A stretch of DNA of 60,718 bases. Origin: Branchiostoma floridae. Lineage: Eukaryota; Chordata; Leptocardii; Amphioxiformes; Branchiostomatidae. The notes under the pieces were generated by a model. It saw nothing but the letters and a program-made list of their open reading frames with translations. It was not told the DNA's origin and made no database searches. The DNA lies in NCBI RefSeq assembly GCF_000003815.2, contig NC_049979.1:22478117-22538834 (forward strand). The letters run 5' to 3'. Positions 21,637 through 32,803 of this stretch are shown here, piece after piece (the first letter of the stretch is position 1; each line of letters opens with the position of its first letter). Made by a program: the position numbers and the translations under genes.

Positions 21637-22770
21637 TAATAGGGAAAAAAGACCAAGGTGGCTCGAGAGACTCGAGAAAAGTGAAAGTTGTTCCTATATG
21701 TTAAGTCAGTGGGGAGGGAAATTACTATTTCAATGTAACTATGATATAACATGTTTAGATCTATCTAATTTACCATTGTTCTACTGTCAAGTACTGCAGG
21801 CTTGGCAGTCGATTGTGCAATCGGTTCCGAAATCTAAAGATGACATAAGTAAACAAATTATCTGGAATAACAGATTTATATTAGTAGGCCGGAAATCTGT
21901 ATTGTACAACCGGTGGTGCCAAGCTGGTATTCTGAAAATATGTGATGTTATGTCAAGCGATGGTAACTTCCTAACATTGGGTGAGCTGGCCCAGAAACAT
22001 GAAATAGTCTTTACACCTGTCGATATGCTTAGATACTCTAGCCTGAAGTCAGCTATCCCAAATGGTTGGAAAAATACAGTAAAAAAGGATCAGCTTGGTG
22101 ATTCGGTGGAAAACACCATCGCTTCTCAGGCCTTCTCTTGTAAACAATTATATGATATATATTTAAAACAAACATTTGAACCCCCAACGGGCCAAGATGA
22201 ATTGTTAAGCGTTCTAGAAAATGAAAACAACTTGGAAAAAGTGTATTTATTACCTTTCACATGTACTAAGAATGTTAAACTACAGTACTTTCAGTATAAG
22301 ATCATACATAGATTTTTGCCGACAAATTGCTATTTAAAGAAAATCAAAGTTACAGACTCAGATAAATGTCCTTTTTGTAACAACAAACAAAACCTAAACC
22401 ACCTGTTTGTAGATTGTGTCTATGTTATTAGTTATTGGAACGACTTTTGCTCATGGTGGCTCAAAACCTTTTCAGAACATATTGTATTAACGAAAACTGA
22501 TATTATGTATGGTAAGGTTAACAAGCAGAAAATGAATAAATACTTGAATCAATGTTTATTACATGCAAAATATGCCATATTTAAGAATGTATCTTCGAAT
22601 ACTAAGCCTTATTTTGGTGACACAATCTTCTGTTATTAACTTTCGAGACCAACATTCTTTGTAATAAGTTACTCCTCATTATGTATATTATGTTATATTA
22701 GGGGGCTTGCCACAGGGTTTCTTTTTTGTATTTGAAAGTTATATTGAATAAAAAAAAAAAAAAAAAAAAA

Positions 22771-25740
22771 TTTAAATCAAAGAAAGAATACACAAGATTG
22801 ATTAGAAGAACAAAGGCAGATTACAAAAACAACATCCTACATCAACTCAACTCCTTTTCCGACGACAATCCTTCAGCGTTCTGGCAGCTCTTTAAACAAT
22901 TTAAAACTAATAACACGACAAAATCTGAAGAACCAATTAATAAGGAGGACCTTCATAATCACTTTGAAAAGTTATATGGCAAAAACACAAACAACCCCAT
23001 ACATACAGGTAATTCTGACTTTCACACTCAAATCGAAAATAATTTAACTGAACTAGAAAATAACCTAGCTAATAACAATCCACTAGATAATGCAATACAG
23101 GAACAAGAAATTAGACACGCAATATCCCAATTAAAAAACAGTAAAGCCTCTGGTAGCGACCTAATACTTAACGAAATGTTAAAATGTGCCTCACATGCCC
23201 TTACTAAACCTTTAACTAAGCTTTTCAATCTATTAATCTCTTCCGGCTATTTCCCCCAACAATGGTGCATGAGTCATATAGTACCGATACACAAAGGCGG
23301 TGCCAAAGATGATGCAAACAATTACAGAGGTATCTCTGTCACCAGCTGTATGGCTAAATTGTTCACGGCAATTCTAAACACCCGCCTCACAAACTTTTTA
23401 GACGAACACGCTCTTATCTCCCCGAACCAGGCGGGGTTCAGGAAAAACTTCGGGACAAATGACAATATCTTTGTCATCGATTCATTAGTATCCAAGTACA
23501 ACAACGATAACAAACGCCTTTATGCTTGTTTTATTGATTTTAAAAAGGCCTTTGATTGTGTGTGGCGAGAAGGCCTAAGATATAAACTACTTATTTCGGG
23601 AATAGGGGGTAAATTCTACAGTCTTGTAAAGTCCATGTATTCTAAACCACAATCAAGCATTAAAACCTCCTCTGGTCTAACACCACCCTTCATTACAGAC
23701 AAGGGGGTAAGGCAGGGCTGTAACCTCAGCCCCACACTCTTCAACCTATTTATAAACGACTTAGTTAAAATGTTAGATAGCCCGGAATGCGCCCCGCCCT
23801 CCCTACATCATCTATTTGTTTCCTGCCTACTTTATGCAGATGATGAGTTGTCATCTTCTCGGAAACAGAGAAAGGTCTACAATGCGCACTACTCAAACTC
23901 AACTCATTTTGTACGCAATGGAAACTGCAAGTTAATGTAAAGAAAACGAAGGTTCTGATCTTCAACAAAACAGGTCGCACACTTAAAAAGTTTAAATTTC
24001 TACTCGGTTCTGAAACCATAGAAATCGCCACTTCGTACACCTATTTAGGTCTGCAACTATCCCCATCTGGTAGCTTCTCCCTAGCAAAGAAACAACTCGC
24101 ACTGAAAGCGCGCAAAGCAGCTTTCAGTATCAAATCCCTTATCCGCTCACAGATATCCATAAAAGCTTTATTACGCATTTTCGATGTTTGTATTAAATCA
24201 ATCATGCTCTATGGATGTGAAATATGGGGGAAAGAATATACAAATGCCAATTGCCCGATCGAAAATGTCCACAATCGCTTCTGTAAAAACATTTGTAACA
24301 GTGGCATATTTGGCCATGTTATGATAATATTGTTGATACTCTCTTTACTTCTATGTATGTTTAGTTACAGCCCATAGCAACAGTGATGTTTGTCTTTGCG
24401 TTCACACCTTGTATATTATGTATGCATGTAGCAGTCTTTGATCTTGTAGGTTGTTATCCTTGTGTTAATTCTGTCTGCCAACCCTGTTCTACAAGACAAA
24501 GGGTTGTCTGCTAATTAGAACATGGCCACTTGTGTGTTAAAAGTTACAGGACTGGTTTATAAATATCAATAGAATAACGCCGACTAATTAGGTTAAGATA
24601 AATAGAACAGCAAACTAGAGTTAGGAGTTCGTTCAGTCCGTGTAAGAGAACAGTCTGTACAGAGGAGCACGTGCACTGTCGTAACTGGAATACCCGCCGA
24701 GCCGCGTTGAAGCCTGATCCGTGCCTGTAACTGAGTATAGTATTGTATGGTATAGTAAAACACAACGCAATGTCCTACCTTATGTAATATTGTCACAACG
24801 GCTCGTGTCATGGTTAGGGATTCCTTAGTGCATTGATTATATTGCTGTTTCCTGATTGTATTGTTGTGCTCCAATAAATGTACTTCACTGGGACCAGAAT
24901 CTAGTCGAACCGTCTTTGCCTTTCTTTAGTATTAGAGTAAAGTTACGGTAACTAAAGTAAGTGGTTACACATTCTTGGTGTACACAGAAACGCAAGCAAT
25001 GCAGCATGTAAAGCTGAACTCGGTAGACTGTCTCTTGACACAGACATATCGGTTCGCTAGTCAAATACTGGTTAAGACTTAGACAACTGGATACTAATAC
25101 ACATCCATTGCAAGCTGACGCATTATTATCGCAAAAACATATGCTTAATATATATAGCCACAAGAAAAATCTGTTATCTCATGTGAAAGAAATACTTAAC
25201 AATAGCGGCTTGTCCTTTATCTGGAATAACGACAACACTGACTTCGATTGGCAGCATATTTGTACTTTACTTAGAAGAAGACTCAATGACATGTACATTC
25301 AAACATTTCTCCACAATCTATCTGTTGATACTGGTAAACTAAGATTGTATAAGCATCTCAAATCTGTGTACACCATGGAAAACTATCTACACACCAAAGA
25401 CTTTGATATAAGATCAGCTATATGTAAGCTCAGAGTAAGTGCACATACGTTAGAAGTAGAAAGAGGTAGATACAAACAATTACCTGTTAACGAGAGGATA
25501 TGTAAATATTGTACAGGCAAAGCAGTGGAAGATGAAATGCACTTTATTTGTCATTGTCCACACTACGGTACCGAAAGAGACAAACTATTTAAACTAGTCA
25601 ACAAATTTTTTCCGAGCTTTGCACATCGTACCGAACTACAAAAAACTGTCTTCCTGTTAGCACCACCCAACGCATATGTCTCCCAAAATGTTGGAAATTT
25701 CATCCTCCACTGTATGCAGAAAAGAAATCAAACCCGATAG
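22771..25740 (+). pseudogene. LINE ORF2, reverse transcriptase part (CR1/L2-like)
   Basis: Continuation of the outer LINE after the L1 insertion. Reverse transcriptase blocks are ASGSDLILNEML (23143), NYRGISVTSC (23320), NQAGFRKNFGTNDN (23425), ACFIDFKKAFDCVWR (23524, motif A), GVRQGCNLSPTLFNLFINDL (23705) and LLYADD (23828, motif C). Two extra bases just after YADD shift the frame; the true frame goes on through YTYLGLQLSPSG (24037) to HNRFCKNI, where the solo LTR interrupts. It resumes at 24970 with LGVHRNASNAACKAELGRL, has stops near 25060, and ends with a C-terminal Cys/His knuckle (CKYC, then HFICHC, 25500-25557) and TAG at 25738-25740. Confidence 0.85.
24294..24969 (+). mobile_element. 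Solo LTR, 676 bp, with 4-bp target duplication
   Basis: Starts TGTAAC and ends GTTACA, a perfect inverted pair, and is flanked by CATT at 24290-24293 and 24970-24973. Taking it out restores the host LINE codons for KNI-LGVH without change, which fixes both borders. It contains a TATA-like TTATAAATA near 24557 and AATAAA at 24873-24878, as an LTR promoter and polyadenylation signal would. 4-5-bp duplications and TG...CA ends are typical of Ty3/Gypsy LTRs. No internal retrotransposon sequence remains, so recombination between two LTRs is inferred. Strand is taken from the AATAAA. Confidence 0.85.
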
Positions 25741-25905
25741 CATTTATTTTAGATTAGAAGTATCTCTAGTTGATGACTCCTATTTTACTTAATGTCCACT
25801 TTGTTATTGTATCATTATCATCGTACTTTCATACATGTATTTTTGCAATTAGCCTTCGGGCATGAGTTTGCAATAAAGTTATTATTATTATATTATTATT
25901 TATTT

Positions 25906-26584
25906 TTGTATCATATTTATAATACCAAACAAATATTTGACCACAATTCAGTAGTTTACATTCGCAATGAAATCAACAGTGCCATAATAATCTGTGTAAA
26001 ACGTTTGATATAAATGGTGTCATACTGAGTAGGTCAGGCACTCAGAATTTCAAGCTCACCTTGTTTTGTCATCAGGGAGACCAGGGCAATGTCCTTATAT
26101 ATTAGATTTCAGTCTTTTGCTCTTGTGTCTGATTCTGTAACATATGATTGTTCATCATATTGAAACGTTTAGGGTGCCACTTCTACCAACGAAGGAAGGA
26201 TATGAGGGGTGTGTTATGCACAATTGTTTGAAGTTGTAAATTATAATCTTGTTATCTCCATGAAAAATGGTGATATCGTTTTGCATGTGCGTGTGTGTTT
26301 CCTGATTTTTGTAGCCAGCATAAGTCACAAATAAACATTATGATATTACCGTACATTGTATGTGGGTAGGGGTTGGAAAGACAAAGGTTAAGGTTGATTT
26401 TTTCAGAATATTTTTTTTTACTGTAAACTGTTCAATAAATGTTTTGCTAACAGTTTAGTTTACTGTTTTGTTACCTGGCTCCTTGCTGTTTGATTTGATT
26501 TGCTTTATTGCTAACTCCTTCATTCTTGTTTTACCTTTTTAATACTGTTTTGTTATTTATTGTTTTATTGCTATTTTCTTTAAG
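25906..26584. other. Non-coding stretch after the LINE
   Basis: AT-rich, with no gene recognised. It ends with the acceptor TTTTCTTTAAG at 26574-26584 that serves Myb exon B'. Confidence 0.5.
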
Positions 26585-26702
26585 GCGTGAGCCGTTTCTC
26601 AAGTGTGAGAAAGTAGCTATGTTGCGATACATAGAAGAGAACTCGAATGAAAAGAAGACTGATACTGGCGATGAGATTTACAAAGAAATGCAACGATACA
26701 AG
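26585..26702 (+). CDS. Rap1-type Myb exon B, copy 2 (open)
   Basis: 118 bp, borders TTCTTTAAG and ACAAG|GTATAA, open. It reads REPFLKCEKVAMLRYIEENS, then a stretch with TDTGDEIYKEMQRYK. The pattern follows the Rap1/TERF2IP Myb helices 1-2: Phe, acidic residue, MLRYIEEN, then a Thr/Gly loop and the I-Y-K-E-M helix. It is the intact counterpart of 5240-5358 and 27895-28006. A possible shortened helix-3 exon lies at 27108-27167. Confidence 0.65.
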
Positions 26703-27107
26703 GTATAATGCTGTTCACATATAAAAACAAAAAAACATCTAATATCTCTCTATTATCACGATCTGATGGTGATTCGAGAATACGGAGGTTCATGGTTGTA
26801 AGTATGAATGTGCAGGTCAAAGGTGAAGGCCCCAGATCTAGAGACATAGACATAAACGTCTGACACTGTCACAAATTGACTGACAGTGTGTACCCGGTAT
26901 AAAGCAAGGTCGAGACAAGAAACATTTACACGTCTTCACATTTAATCTTGCACATGCATACATGTACCTAGAAACTCGTGAACCTCCTTAGGAAGAAGTA
27001 CATGATTACCTCCATGATTTATATTTTTCACTTAGAGTTTATCTGTCGGTCTTGTAGTAGTGACACTAGCGAGGTAGCCAAGACTGTAGTTGTCGAAGTG
27101 AAACTAG

Positions 27108-27167
27108 TTGGATAGTTACAAAAGTGGCACCTCTATGGAATTCATGAGGTGTAGTTGCCAACAAAAG
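27108..27167 (+). other. Possible degraded helix-3 exon
   Basis: 60 bp between GAAACTAG and AAAAG|GTAATA, open in phase 0, containing GTSMEF, which can be laid on the AKSMHKH part of the 80-bp helix-3 exons. It is 20 bp shorter than those, so the match is weak. Confidence 0.25.
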
Positions 27168-27537
27168 GTAATATGTAAGTTTAAGCCAGAAGGCACATTG
27201 CAAGTACACGGTAGAAACAAAGACATACAAAAATGTATATGTACATGTGGCCATAGACAGCCAGAGATTGTAAAAAGAGACTCGAATACTAGTGTTAGCT
27301 ATATCTTAAGACAGGGTGTGTTTGACTTGTTTTTGGAAGCATCTAGGAAGATGAAAAGCAGAAGAATCATTAAATACAGAAGAACGATTTTATTCATAAA
27401 TCCTGTTCTTCTTGAGCCTTTTATATTGGTAGCAAAGTCAGTGCTGCATGCCAGGGAACCAAAAAGTAAATGAAAACATTATGAGATGCTGTTGGCTTAC
27501 GAATGAAGACTATTAAACGATTCTTAATCCTCTGCAG
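27168..27537. other. Intron-like stretch
   Basis: No exon recognised. 27246-27335 matches 2460-2550. It ends with the acceptor CCTCTGCAG at 27529-27537. Confidence 0.45.
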
Positions 27538-27850
27538 AGACCGACGATTGGAGGGGACTGGTGCTTCAGCAGCACAGGGGACTGAGTGGGCCAGTCCCCT
27601 CCACGGCTACAGCCGCCTCTGCGACCGACCAACCAACATCCGCCGGGTGCCGGCCCAAGGCTGGGCCCGCAGCCAAAGGTAGCGCCTGGCTCCATAGTCC
27701 AGCCGGAGGAGGCGCCTGGCACGGTCACGGCGGCACCAGGGGACCACCTGCAGCACCCGTCAAACTGCCCGCGGAGCAGCAACGTGACCTGGGTGGAGAG
27801 GTGGGTGCGGCTGTAGCTGGGGCTGTGGACCCGAGGCCAGGCGACACTAC
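27538..27850 (+). CDS. Gly/Ala/Pro-rich linker exon
   Basis: A GC-rich island in an AT-rich region, open for about 104 codons in phase 1, the same phase as the linker exons at 2769-4664. It starts ETDDWRGLVLQQHRGLSGPV, contains TSAGCRPKAGPAAK (compare CRPKTRAYVRRK in the 93-bp exon), and goes on to EVGAAVAGAVDPRPGDT. A donor at 27677 (CAAAG|GTAGCG) would end it early in phase 1; otherwise it runs on to about 27850. The last 70 bp also occur before Myb exon B at 5121. The composition suggests a disordered linker next to the Myb module. Confidence 0.45.
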
Positions 27851-27894
27851 CTTTTCAATACTGTTTTCTTATTTATTGTTTTATTATCTTTAAG

Positions 27895-28006
27895 GCGTGA
27901 GCCTTTTCTTAGATTTGAAAAAAATGCTATGTTGAGATACATAGCAGAGAACACAGATGAATATTAGCATGATACCGGGAATGAGATATACCATAGAAAT
28001 GCAACG
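27895..28006 (+). pseudogene. Rap1-type Myb exon B, copy 3 (stop, donor lost)
   Basis: Acceptor ATCTTTAAG. The frame opens REPFLRFEKNAMLRYIAENT, then reaches a TAG at about 27965, with indels after it. The usual ACAAG|GT donor is absent. Confidence 0.6.
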
Positions 28007-28534
28007 TATATGTGGGCCCGAGCTGCGGACTGTACTTGTTTTTATAGCCTTTTTAAACATCTTGTTTGACTAGTATTTTATAGATATCACATTCTTTTAC
28101 ATACAGTTATTTAAATAGTGCTTGATAATATTTTCACGTATAGACTTTTGTTTCATGTGATACAGTTTCTCATTTTCAACAGTACATATTAGACAACAGT
28201 GAAATTCAATCAAGGCATTATGAAGTGTTTCGCGAGTAATTTGCACTTACAAGTGCACAATGTCGATTAATTGACCTACTTTTCAGGTTTTAGCTGTCAC
28301 TTCCCAGATTTGGCAAAAATGTACAATGTATTAGGATTGAGATATTGAAACATTGGTCGCATGCGGTGTCCTATTTCAATGAACTTGTAATTTCTGTTTC
28401 ACTAAGTACGAATTTCGATTTTGTCTCTAGCTGCTGGAGATAAGGAAGACGTTGATTAATTTAATGTCTCCTTTGTTATTACAAAAGCAAACTCTTGTAT
28501 GGATAGTACATTGTGTCACTTGTTTGTCTTACAG
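28007..28534. other. Intron-like stretch
   Basis: Copy of the intron at 5359-5820, ending in the TTTGTCTCTAG acceptor, then a short remnant of the next exon and the CTTACAG acceptor at 28528-28534. Confidence 0.5.
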
Positions 28535-29640
28535 GCAAATGAGCAGGCAGATGAATAGTTTTCAGTAATAAGCCCAGCACTGTCAACCAATGTCACTGCA
28601 ACAAGACCCGAAGGCATCGTACTTCAGTGAACTCGTTCTCGAGTGGACGCCCGCCATATCCCTTGAGAGTTGAGGAAAAAGACAAGGAGGTAAACTATCA
28701 CCTGTGGTATGTTTCAGATAAAGGACGACAAGACATATCTATTGTTTGTAAGTCGGTCAGCGTAAACATGTTTTCGAAACATCCTCATGAACAGAAGACT
28801 ACCAAAAGCAACGCTACATGTCCAGCTAGCTCCAGACACAACAAACATTGCAGATCCACTGGAGGAGTGCATCACAGAAGAGTTTTCAACCTACCATCCT
28901 TCCGACCTGGACAGAAATATATTGTAGAGACTGTTCATACCAGAGAAACCGCTATTCTCATAATACCGACAGTGAGTGGGAAGACACTATGTTTTACTCT
29001 CCCAGCCCTTCTGAGGAAAGGGGTTACAGTTGTGATTGCCGCATTGGTTGCTCTCGGAGCAGACCTCTTTAGAGGGTTAACAGCATACCATCCGCCTTTT
29101 TGTCCCACCTCACGACAGAGGCAAGCATCTACACCATCATCATCAGACCAGCAACAAAACTTGTCATAACACCGCCTGAAAGTCTGATCAACAAGGCAGC
29201 AGTGTGGAAGTGTGTACGTAGCAGGGTTGAAAGAAAGCGGATTTTTGGCAGGTTGTGGATGAAGCTCACTGCATGGACCATTGTGAGATGGGCCATGAAT
29301 TCCGCCCCACCTATCTACAGCTGTCCAAACTTACTGACATTCAAGCGCAGATTGCGACGTGCACTGCCACTGCAACTCCAACAAAACAATTTATCATTGA
29401 AAATTAAAAGATGGGTAACTGCTGCATTTTCTGTTCGTCAGTAGACAGAAAAAACATTGTGCACGAGGTCAAGACGAAGGGCAGGACAAAATAAATATGT
29501 CATGCTCAGTTGTGTCATGTTGTAGTGGAACACAAAGGACAGTCTGGCATCATCTATTGCCTAACTTAGGCTTCAAAAGAAATGGAAGTAAATATGCAAA
29601 CTTTGTAGTGGCATGCTTATAACACTATTCAAATTGAACA
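28535..29640 (+). pseudogene. RecQ-like DNA helicase relic, copy 2, with part of lobe 2
   Basis: Same gene as 7213-8010. The open frame 28627-29169 runs from GRPPYPLRVEEKDKE through NLPSFRPGQ (the RecQ F-R-x-x-Q region) to a Walker A reading IIPTVSGKTLCFTLPA, where the first Gly of the P-loop is now Val. Later frames give VVDEAHCMD near 29252, EFRPTYLQL near 29300, and motif IV GQSGIIYC at 29537-29560. That motif belongs to helicase lobe 2 and is missing from the first copy. In RecQ proteins this core unwinds DNA; the loss of the P-loop glycine, the frameshifts and the stops make this a pseudogene. It lies directly after a Myb exon, as at 5.2-8 kb. Confidence 0.7.
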
Positions 29641-30130
29641 CAGACTAAAAGGGAACATGCATATGATAGAAATTACACATGGGGGTTTAAAATAAGCCGT
29701 GGGGGTAACCTTTGACTGCCAGAAGTTTTTCCTGACTTAAATTCTTTCAATAAATTTCAACTAATTCCAACACTAGAGGGCACTGTCGGAAACTTGTGGA
29801 CTTAATCACTTCATTGAAGACAAAGCAGCACAGCAAAATTCTGTTACATGACATTTATTCTTGACTGCCCATGTGAGTACTGCTGTCATGTAATTCTTTC
29901 TCCCATGTGAGTACTGCTGTCATGTGAGAATACAGCTGTCATATTGGTTCCAGAGAATGACCCCTTTCAAATTTCTTGTTTCTTTAGAAAGGTTAAAGCC
30001 AAGCAATATTCTAATACACATAAAAAGTGGCCTCTCCTGGTGACAAATTTTAGAGGCCAAATGCACTACTGAACTGTTTCAGACACTCTAGCAGCCTCAT
30101 TTTCCCTGTTACCATTAAGACGTGAAAGAA
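29641..30130. other. Stretch without a gene
   Basis: AT-rich. It holds a small direct repeat, CATGTGAGTACTGCTGTCAT, at about 29871 and 29914. Confidence 0.5.
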
Positions 30131-30620
30131 ATTTAAAATTTAATTACTCACATGGCAAAGAAAGGGTCGACACGCCTTTACTTTCTCCGCATGCTCAAAA
30201 AGGGTAGGATGCCACCGGAAGACCTAGAAACAGTCTATACCACCCTTACAAGACCTTTTTTAGAGTATGCAAATGTCGTTTATGTTGGTTGCATCCTAGC
30301 AGAGAAACAAACACTAGAAGCAATTCAGAGAAGGGCAGCAAAAATAATCAACAACAACAGTGTTACAACAACCCCTCTCCCCAGCCTTCAGGAGAGACGA
30401 GAGTCAGCCGTGAAAACTCTCCTCAGTCAAAAGCAGGACCCCAAAGACCCGCTCCACTCAATGGTTCCGAGCAGCAAACTACACAAGGCAGGGTGGGCGC
30501 TACAGAATAAAAACACATGACTGTGCCCAAATGCAGAACTCAAACAATGCAAAAGTCGTTTCTGTATCAGGCGATTTAACTCCACAACCAGGGCATGTAA
30601 ATAGTGACAATTGGACACCA
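30131..30620 (+). mobile_element. LINE 3' fragment (CR1/L2-like reverse transcriptase C-terminus)
   Basis: Frame 30152-30520 reads YFLRMLKKGRMPPEDLETVY, then RPFLEYANVVY and LEAIQRRAAKIIN, the conserved region after the polymerase domain of CR1/L2-like LINEs. A 1-base shift near 30500 leads to RIKTHDCA and CRTQTMQK, which resemble the usual C-terminal ending. Everything upstream is missing. Confidence 0.7.
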
Positions 30621-31110
30621 GAACTCTCCAATTTTATTGTATATGCCGATTTAGTATTCATTTTTTAATGTGTATGGTCATATGAATAATGCTGTCTAGC
30701 AGACTCTCGACATTAATGTGTAAAGTTTGATTAATCAGTGTTGTTAATAGACAACTGGAGTCTTTGTAATTTAGCCCGTTTTGGGGGCTACGAAGTACAT
30801 CTTTTGAATAAAGTATTTTCACGGCGACAATTATAAAAAGTACACTGCATATCACCGTACAAAGTTTAAGAAATGCCGTTGAATATTTTTCTCACTCAGG
30901 CACATTTTTTTGTTCGCTATTTCAAATCCGGAACAGGGAGAGACTACAATCAGTAGACAAAACGAGGCATGTCTTTCTGTCTGCTGACAACGATGGCGTC
31001 TTCTCAGCATACTGTAATGAGAACGATATACAGCAACCTCGTGCCGAACCTACAGTCTAAAGAGGGAGCCACCTAGAGGCGGAAGGCCCACCCCATCCAC
31101 CAGCGCCTAG
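30621..31110. other. Stretch without a gene
   Basis: No coding signal or repeat recognised. Confidence 0.4.
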
Positions 31111-31326
31111 GAGGGGAATGGCTCCCAGGAAGGTGAAGGGTACCAAGCCTCGACGTCTGACAGTGACTCTCAGAGCAGCGAGGACGTTAACTGTGGAAGA
31201 CATTTGCAATTGTTGCTGCTGGTCCTACACCGATTGCTACAGCGTAGAAGACGCGATGTTACAGAGTTTGTATACTGGGAGTGTGAGGACTTGCCAAGGA
31301 AAAAGTATTTAATTCCCTGTAACTAA
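31111..31326 (+). other. Unassigned open stretch, acidic then basic
   Basis: 71 codons to TAA, in a GC-richer patch. It reads YQASTSDSDSQSSEDVNC, then a Leu/Arg segment with LLQRRRRDVTEFVYWE and PRKKYLIPC. The upstream frame is closed by TAG at 31108. The composition suggests a real protein remnant, perhaps from a transposon or the local gene family, but I do not recognise it. Confidence 0.25.
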
Positions 31327-32310
31327 AGCGATGCTTTCCATTTCTTGTATTTGTCATGTCCGATGAGGCACATCATGTACAGTTCAGAGTTAAAAAACTT
31401 TCTATCAAAGTCACTCAAAAACTACAAGTGCAGAGTTGCAAAAGTCTACTTTGGGTAGTTGTACATCAGTTTCTAGTTTATCTTCACGGTGTTACAGAAA
31501 ATGCCAACTTTTAAGCAGACATAGCATTAGAAAACCCATCAGATTATATGATCGTTTCAAAAGATACAAAAAAATTGAAGTTGAAACAATTCCAGTCCTA
31601 CATCAGCAAAAACTTTGATCCCAACCATGGTCTCCACAGCACATATAGAACTCAAAGTAGAACATATGTTGTTACCCCAATGACACATTTGTTTGCAGAA
31701 ACTAAATTGTAAAACAATGGAACATTGCCCAAACAACATAGACATGCGTAGATAATGCCTCTAACAAAAAATGTTTCCTCCAGATCACTCATGGAAAGCT
31801 TTCAAAACAGCACGACACAATCATGAATATCAGAACTGAATACATGTTGTGATATAAAATGTAAAGCACAACCAACATAATGCACCATAGAGTGGGTTAA
31901 AATCGACATGATTGTAATTGAGGCAATTCATAAATTTTTGTCCACAATTTTTAGGTTTATATCTGAAACGATTCAGATCAACAAAAATCTGAGTGTGCTG
32001 TGTGTTCTGAATAGTATTCAATGTCAATTACTGAATAGTGGTGCTCACTCAGTTTTGATTTTTTTTGTGCACATCTTGTTTTCTTATGTGAGTACGGCAT
32101 TAGAAAGACCCGAAGGTGTGTTAGTCTTAAATTACTCATGTTTGATTCTGTAATGAAAAAAAATACTTGTATTTTCATCATTTTTCCAGAGGTTCTACAA
32201 AGCTAGCTAAGACCAGGTAATGGGTATGATAATTTACGGTCATAGTCAATTCTTTTTATTACATTGTAACCTCGTTTCAAAGTTGTTTTGCTAACTCTTT
32301 TCTCTTTTTT
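31327..32310. other. Stretch without a gene
   Basis: AT-rich; only short chance reading frames on both strands. Confidence 0.45.
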
Positions 32311-32770
32311 CAAATGCTTTGCTATAGTTTTACTCTTCTGCTATCTGTTTCATGGCAGTTTTTGTGTTTTATCATTGTATTGATACCTTCTCTTTGCTAC
32401 CCTAGGCTTGTTTTGCTAACTTTTCAAGTTTTGCTACCTGTCTATTGTTGTTTTGATACACATAACTCTGATTTGTTTGTTTGTTTCTTCATTACACTGT
32501 TTTGTTTCAACTAGAAAGAGATATCACGAACAAGTCGCGATGCTAGAATATATTGCCAGAGTAAAATTGATCCCTGGAAGTAGACCTGAGAGAGGCATGA
32601 AGGTCTTTCGAATTGCTATAGTTTTACTCTTCTGCTATCTGTTTCATGGCAGTTTTTGTGTTTTATCATTGTATTGCTACCTTCTCTTTGCTACCCTTGT
32701 TTTGCTAACTTTTCAAGTTTTGCTACCTGTCTATTGTTGTTTTGATACACATAACTCTGATGTGTTTGGT
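32311..32770 (+). repeat. Tandem duplication of intron plus Myb-like exon
   Basis: The segment starting GCTATAGTTTTACTCTTCTG at 32322 recurs at about 32616, an offset of about 294 bp, including the intron and the TTGTTTCAA-TAG acceptor region. It cuts off the end of exon D1. Confidence 0.8.
32515..32609 (+). pseudogene. Myb-like exon D1 (3' end lost)
   Basis: After TTTCAACTAG the frame reads KRYHEQVAMLEYIARV, a shortened version of the B-type helix 1 pattern (V-A-M-L-x-Y-I). It runs into the duplicated intron before reaching a donor. Confidence 0.4.
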
Positions 32771-32803
32771 TGCTTATTCATTACACTGTTTTGTTTCAAG
32801 TAG

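Larger units (their letters stand above)
17163..22640 (+). pseudogene. L1/Tx1-like ORF2: endonuclease and reverse transcriptase, broken
   Basis: The endonuclease part has VSINVRGLND (17195), FLQETF (17278), VYAPNNET, LGGDLNIAL (17583), CRLDYWLI (17771) and PDHRAV (17850). The reverse transcriptase part starts at 18161 with SKWCEEGERNTRYFLNLE, typical of L1/Tx1, followed by SPGSDG, NWRPITLLN, QTGFIKGR and FIDFKKAFDTI (motif A, 18955). It is cut at 19130 by the nested element and resumes at 20986 with the rest of RQGDPLSAYLFNL and MYADDL (motif C, 21113). The C-terminus ends with a zinc-knuckle-like CPFCNNKQNLNHLFVDC (22368). Lesions: a frameshift near 17370, a stop near 17810, more shifts near 18140 and 21230, and a 56-bp tandem duplication at 21525-21636. 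Confidence 0.85.
15933..22770 (+). mobile_element. 5'-truncated L1/Tx1-like LINE inserted in the outer LINE
   Basis: Begins inside an L1-type ORF1 and ends in about 20 A residues (22751-22770) preceded by AATAAA, flanked by the 11-bp duplication TTTAAATCAAA. Truncation at the 5' end, poly(A) and a long target duplication are the hallmarks of target-primed reverse transcription. Without the nested 1.85-kb element it is about 5.0 kb. The outer LINE's coding sequence continues cleanly on either side, which confirms both borders. Confidence 0.9.
11990..25905 (+). mobile_element. Near full-length CR1/L2-like LINE, split by two insertions
   Basis: Runs from a GC-richer 5' leader (edge uncertain, 11990-12030) through ORF1 and ORF2 to AATAAA (25872-25877) and an (ATT)n-like tail ending near 25905. 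Simple-repeat tails in place of poly(A) are usual for CR1/L2-type elements. Subtracting the L1 insertion (15933-22770) and the solo LTR (24294-24969) leaves about 6.3 kb, a normal full length. Both ORFs carry frameshifts, so the copy is dead, but most motifs are readable. No clear target-site duplication could be fixed. Confidence 0.75.
27785..29330 (+). repeat. Duplicated block with Myb exon B and helicase, copy 2
   Basis: Aligns with 5121-5838 and then with 7076-8010; the 1.24 kb between those two parts is missing here. The joint lies near 28450 (AAGGAAGAC|GTTGATTAA). Confidence 0.8.
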
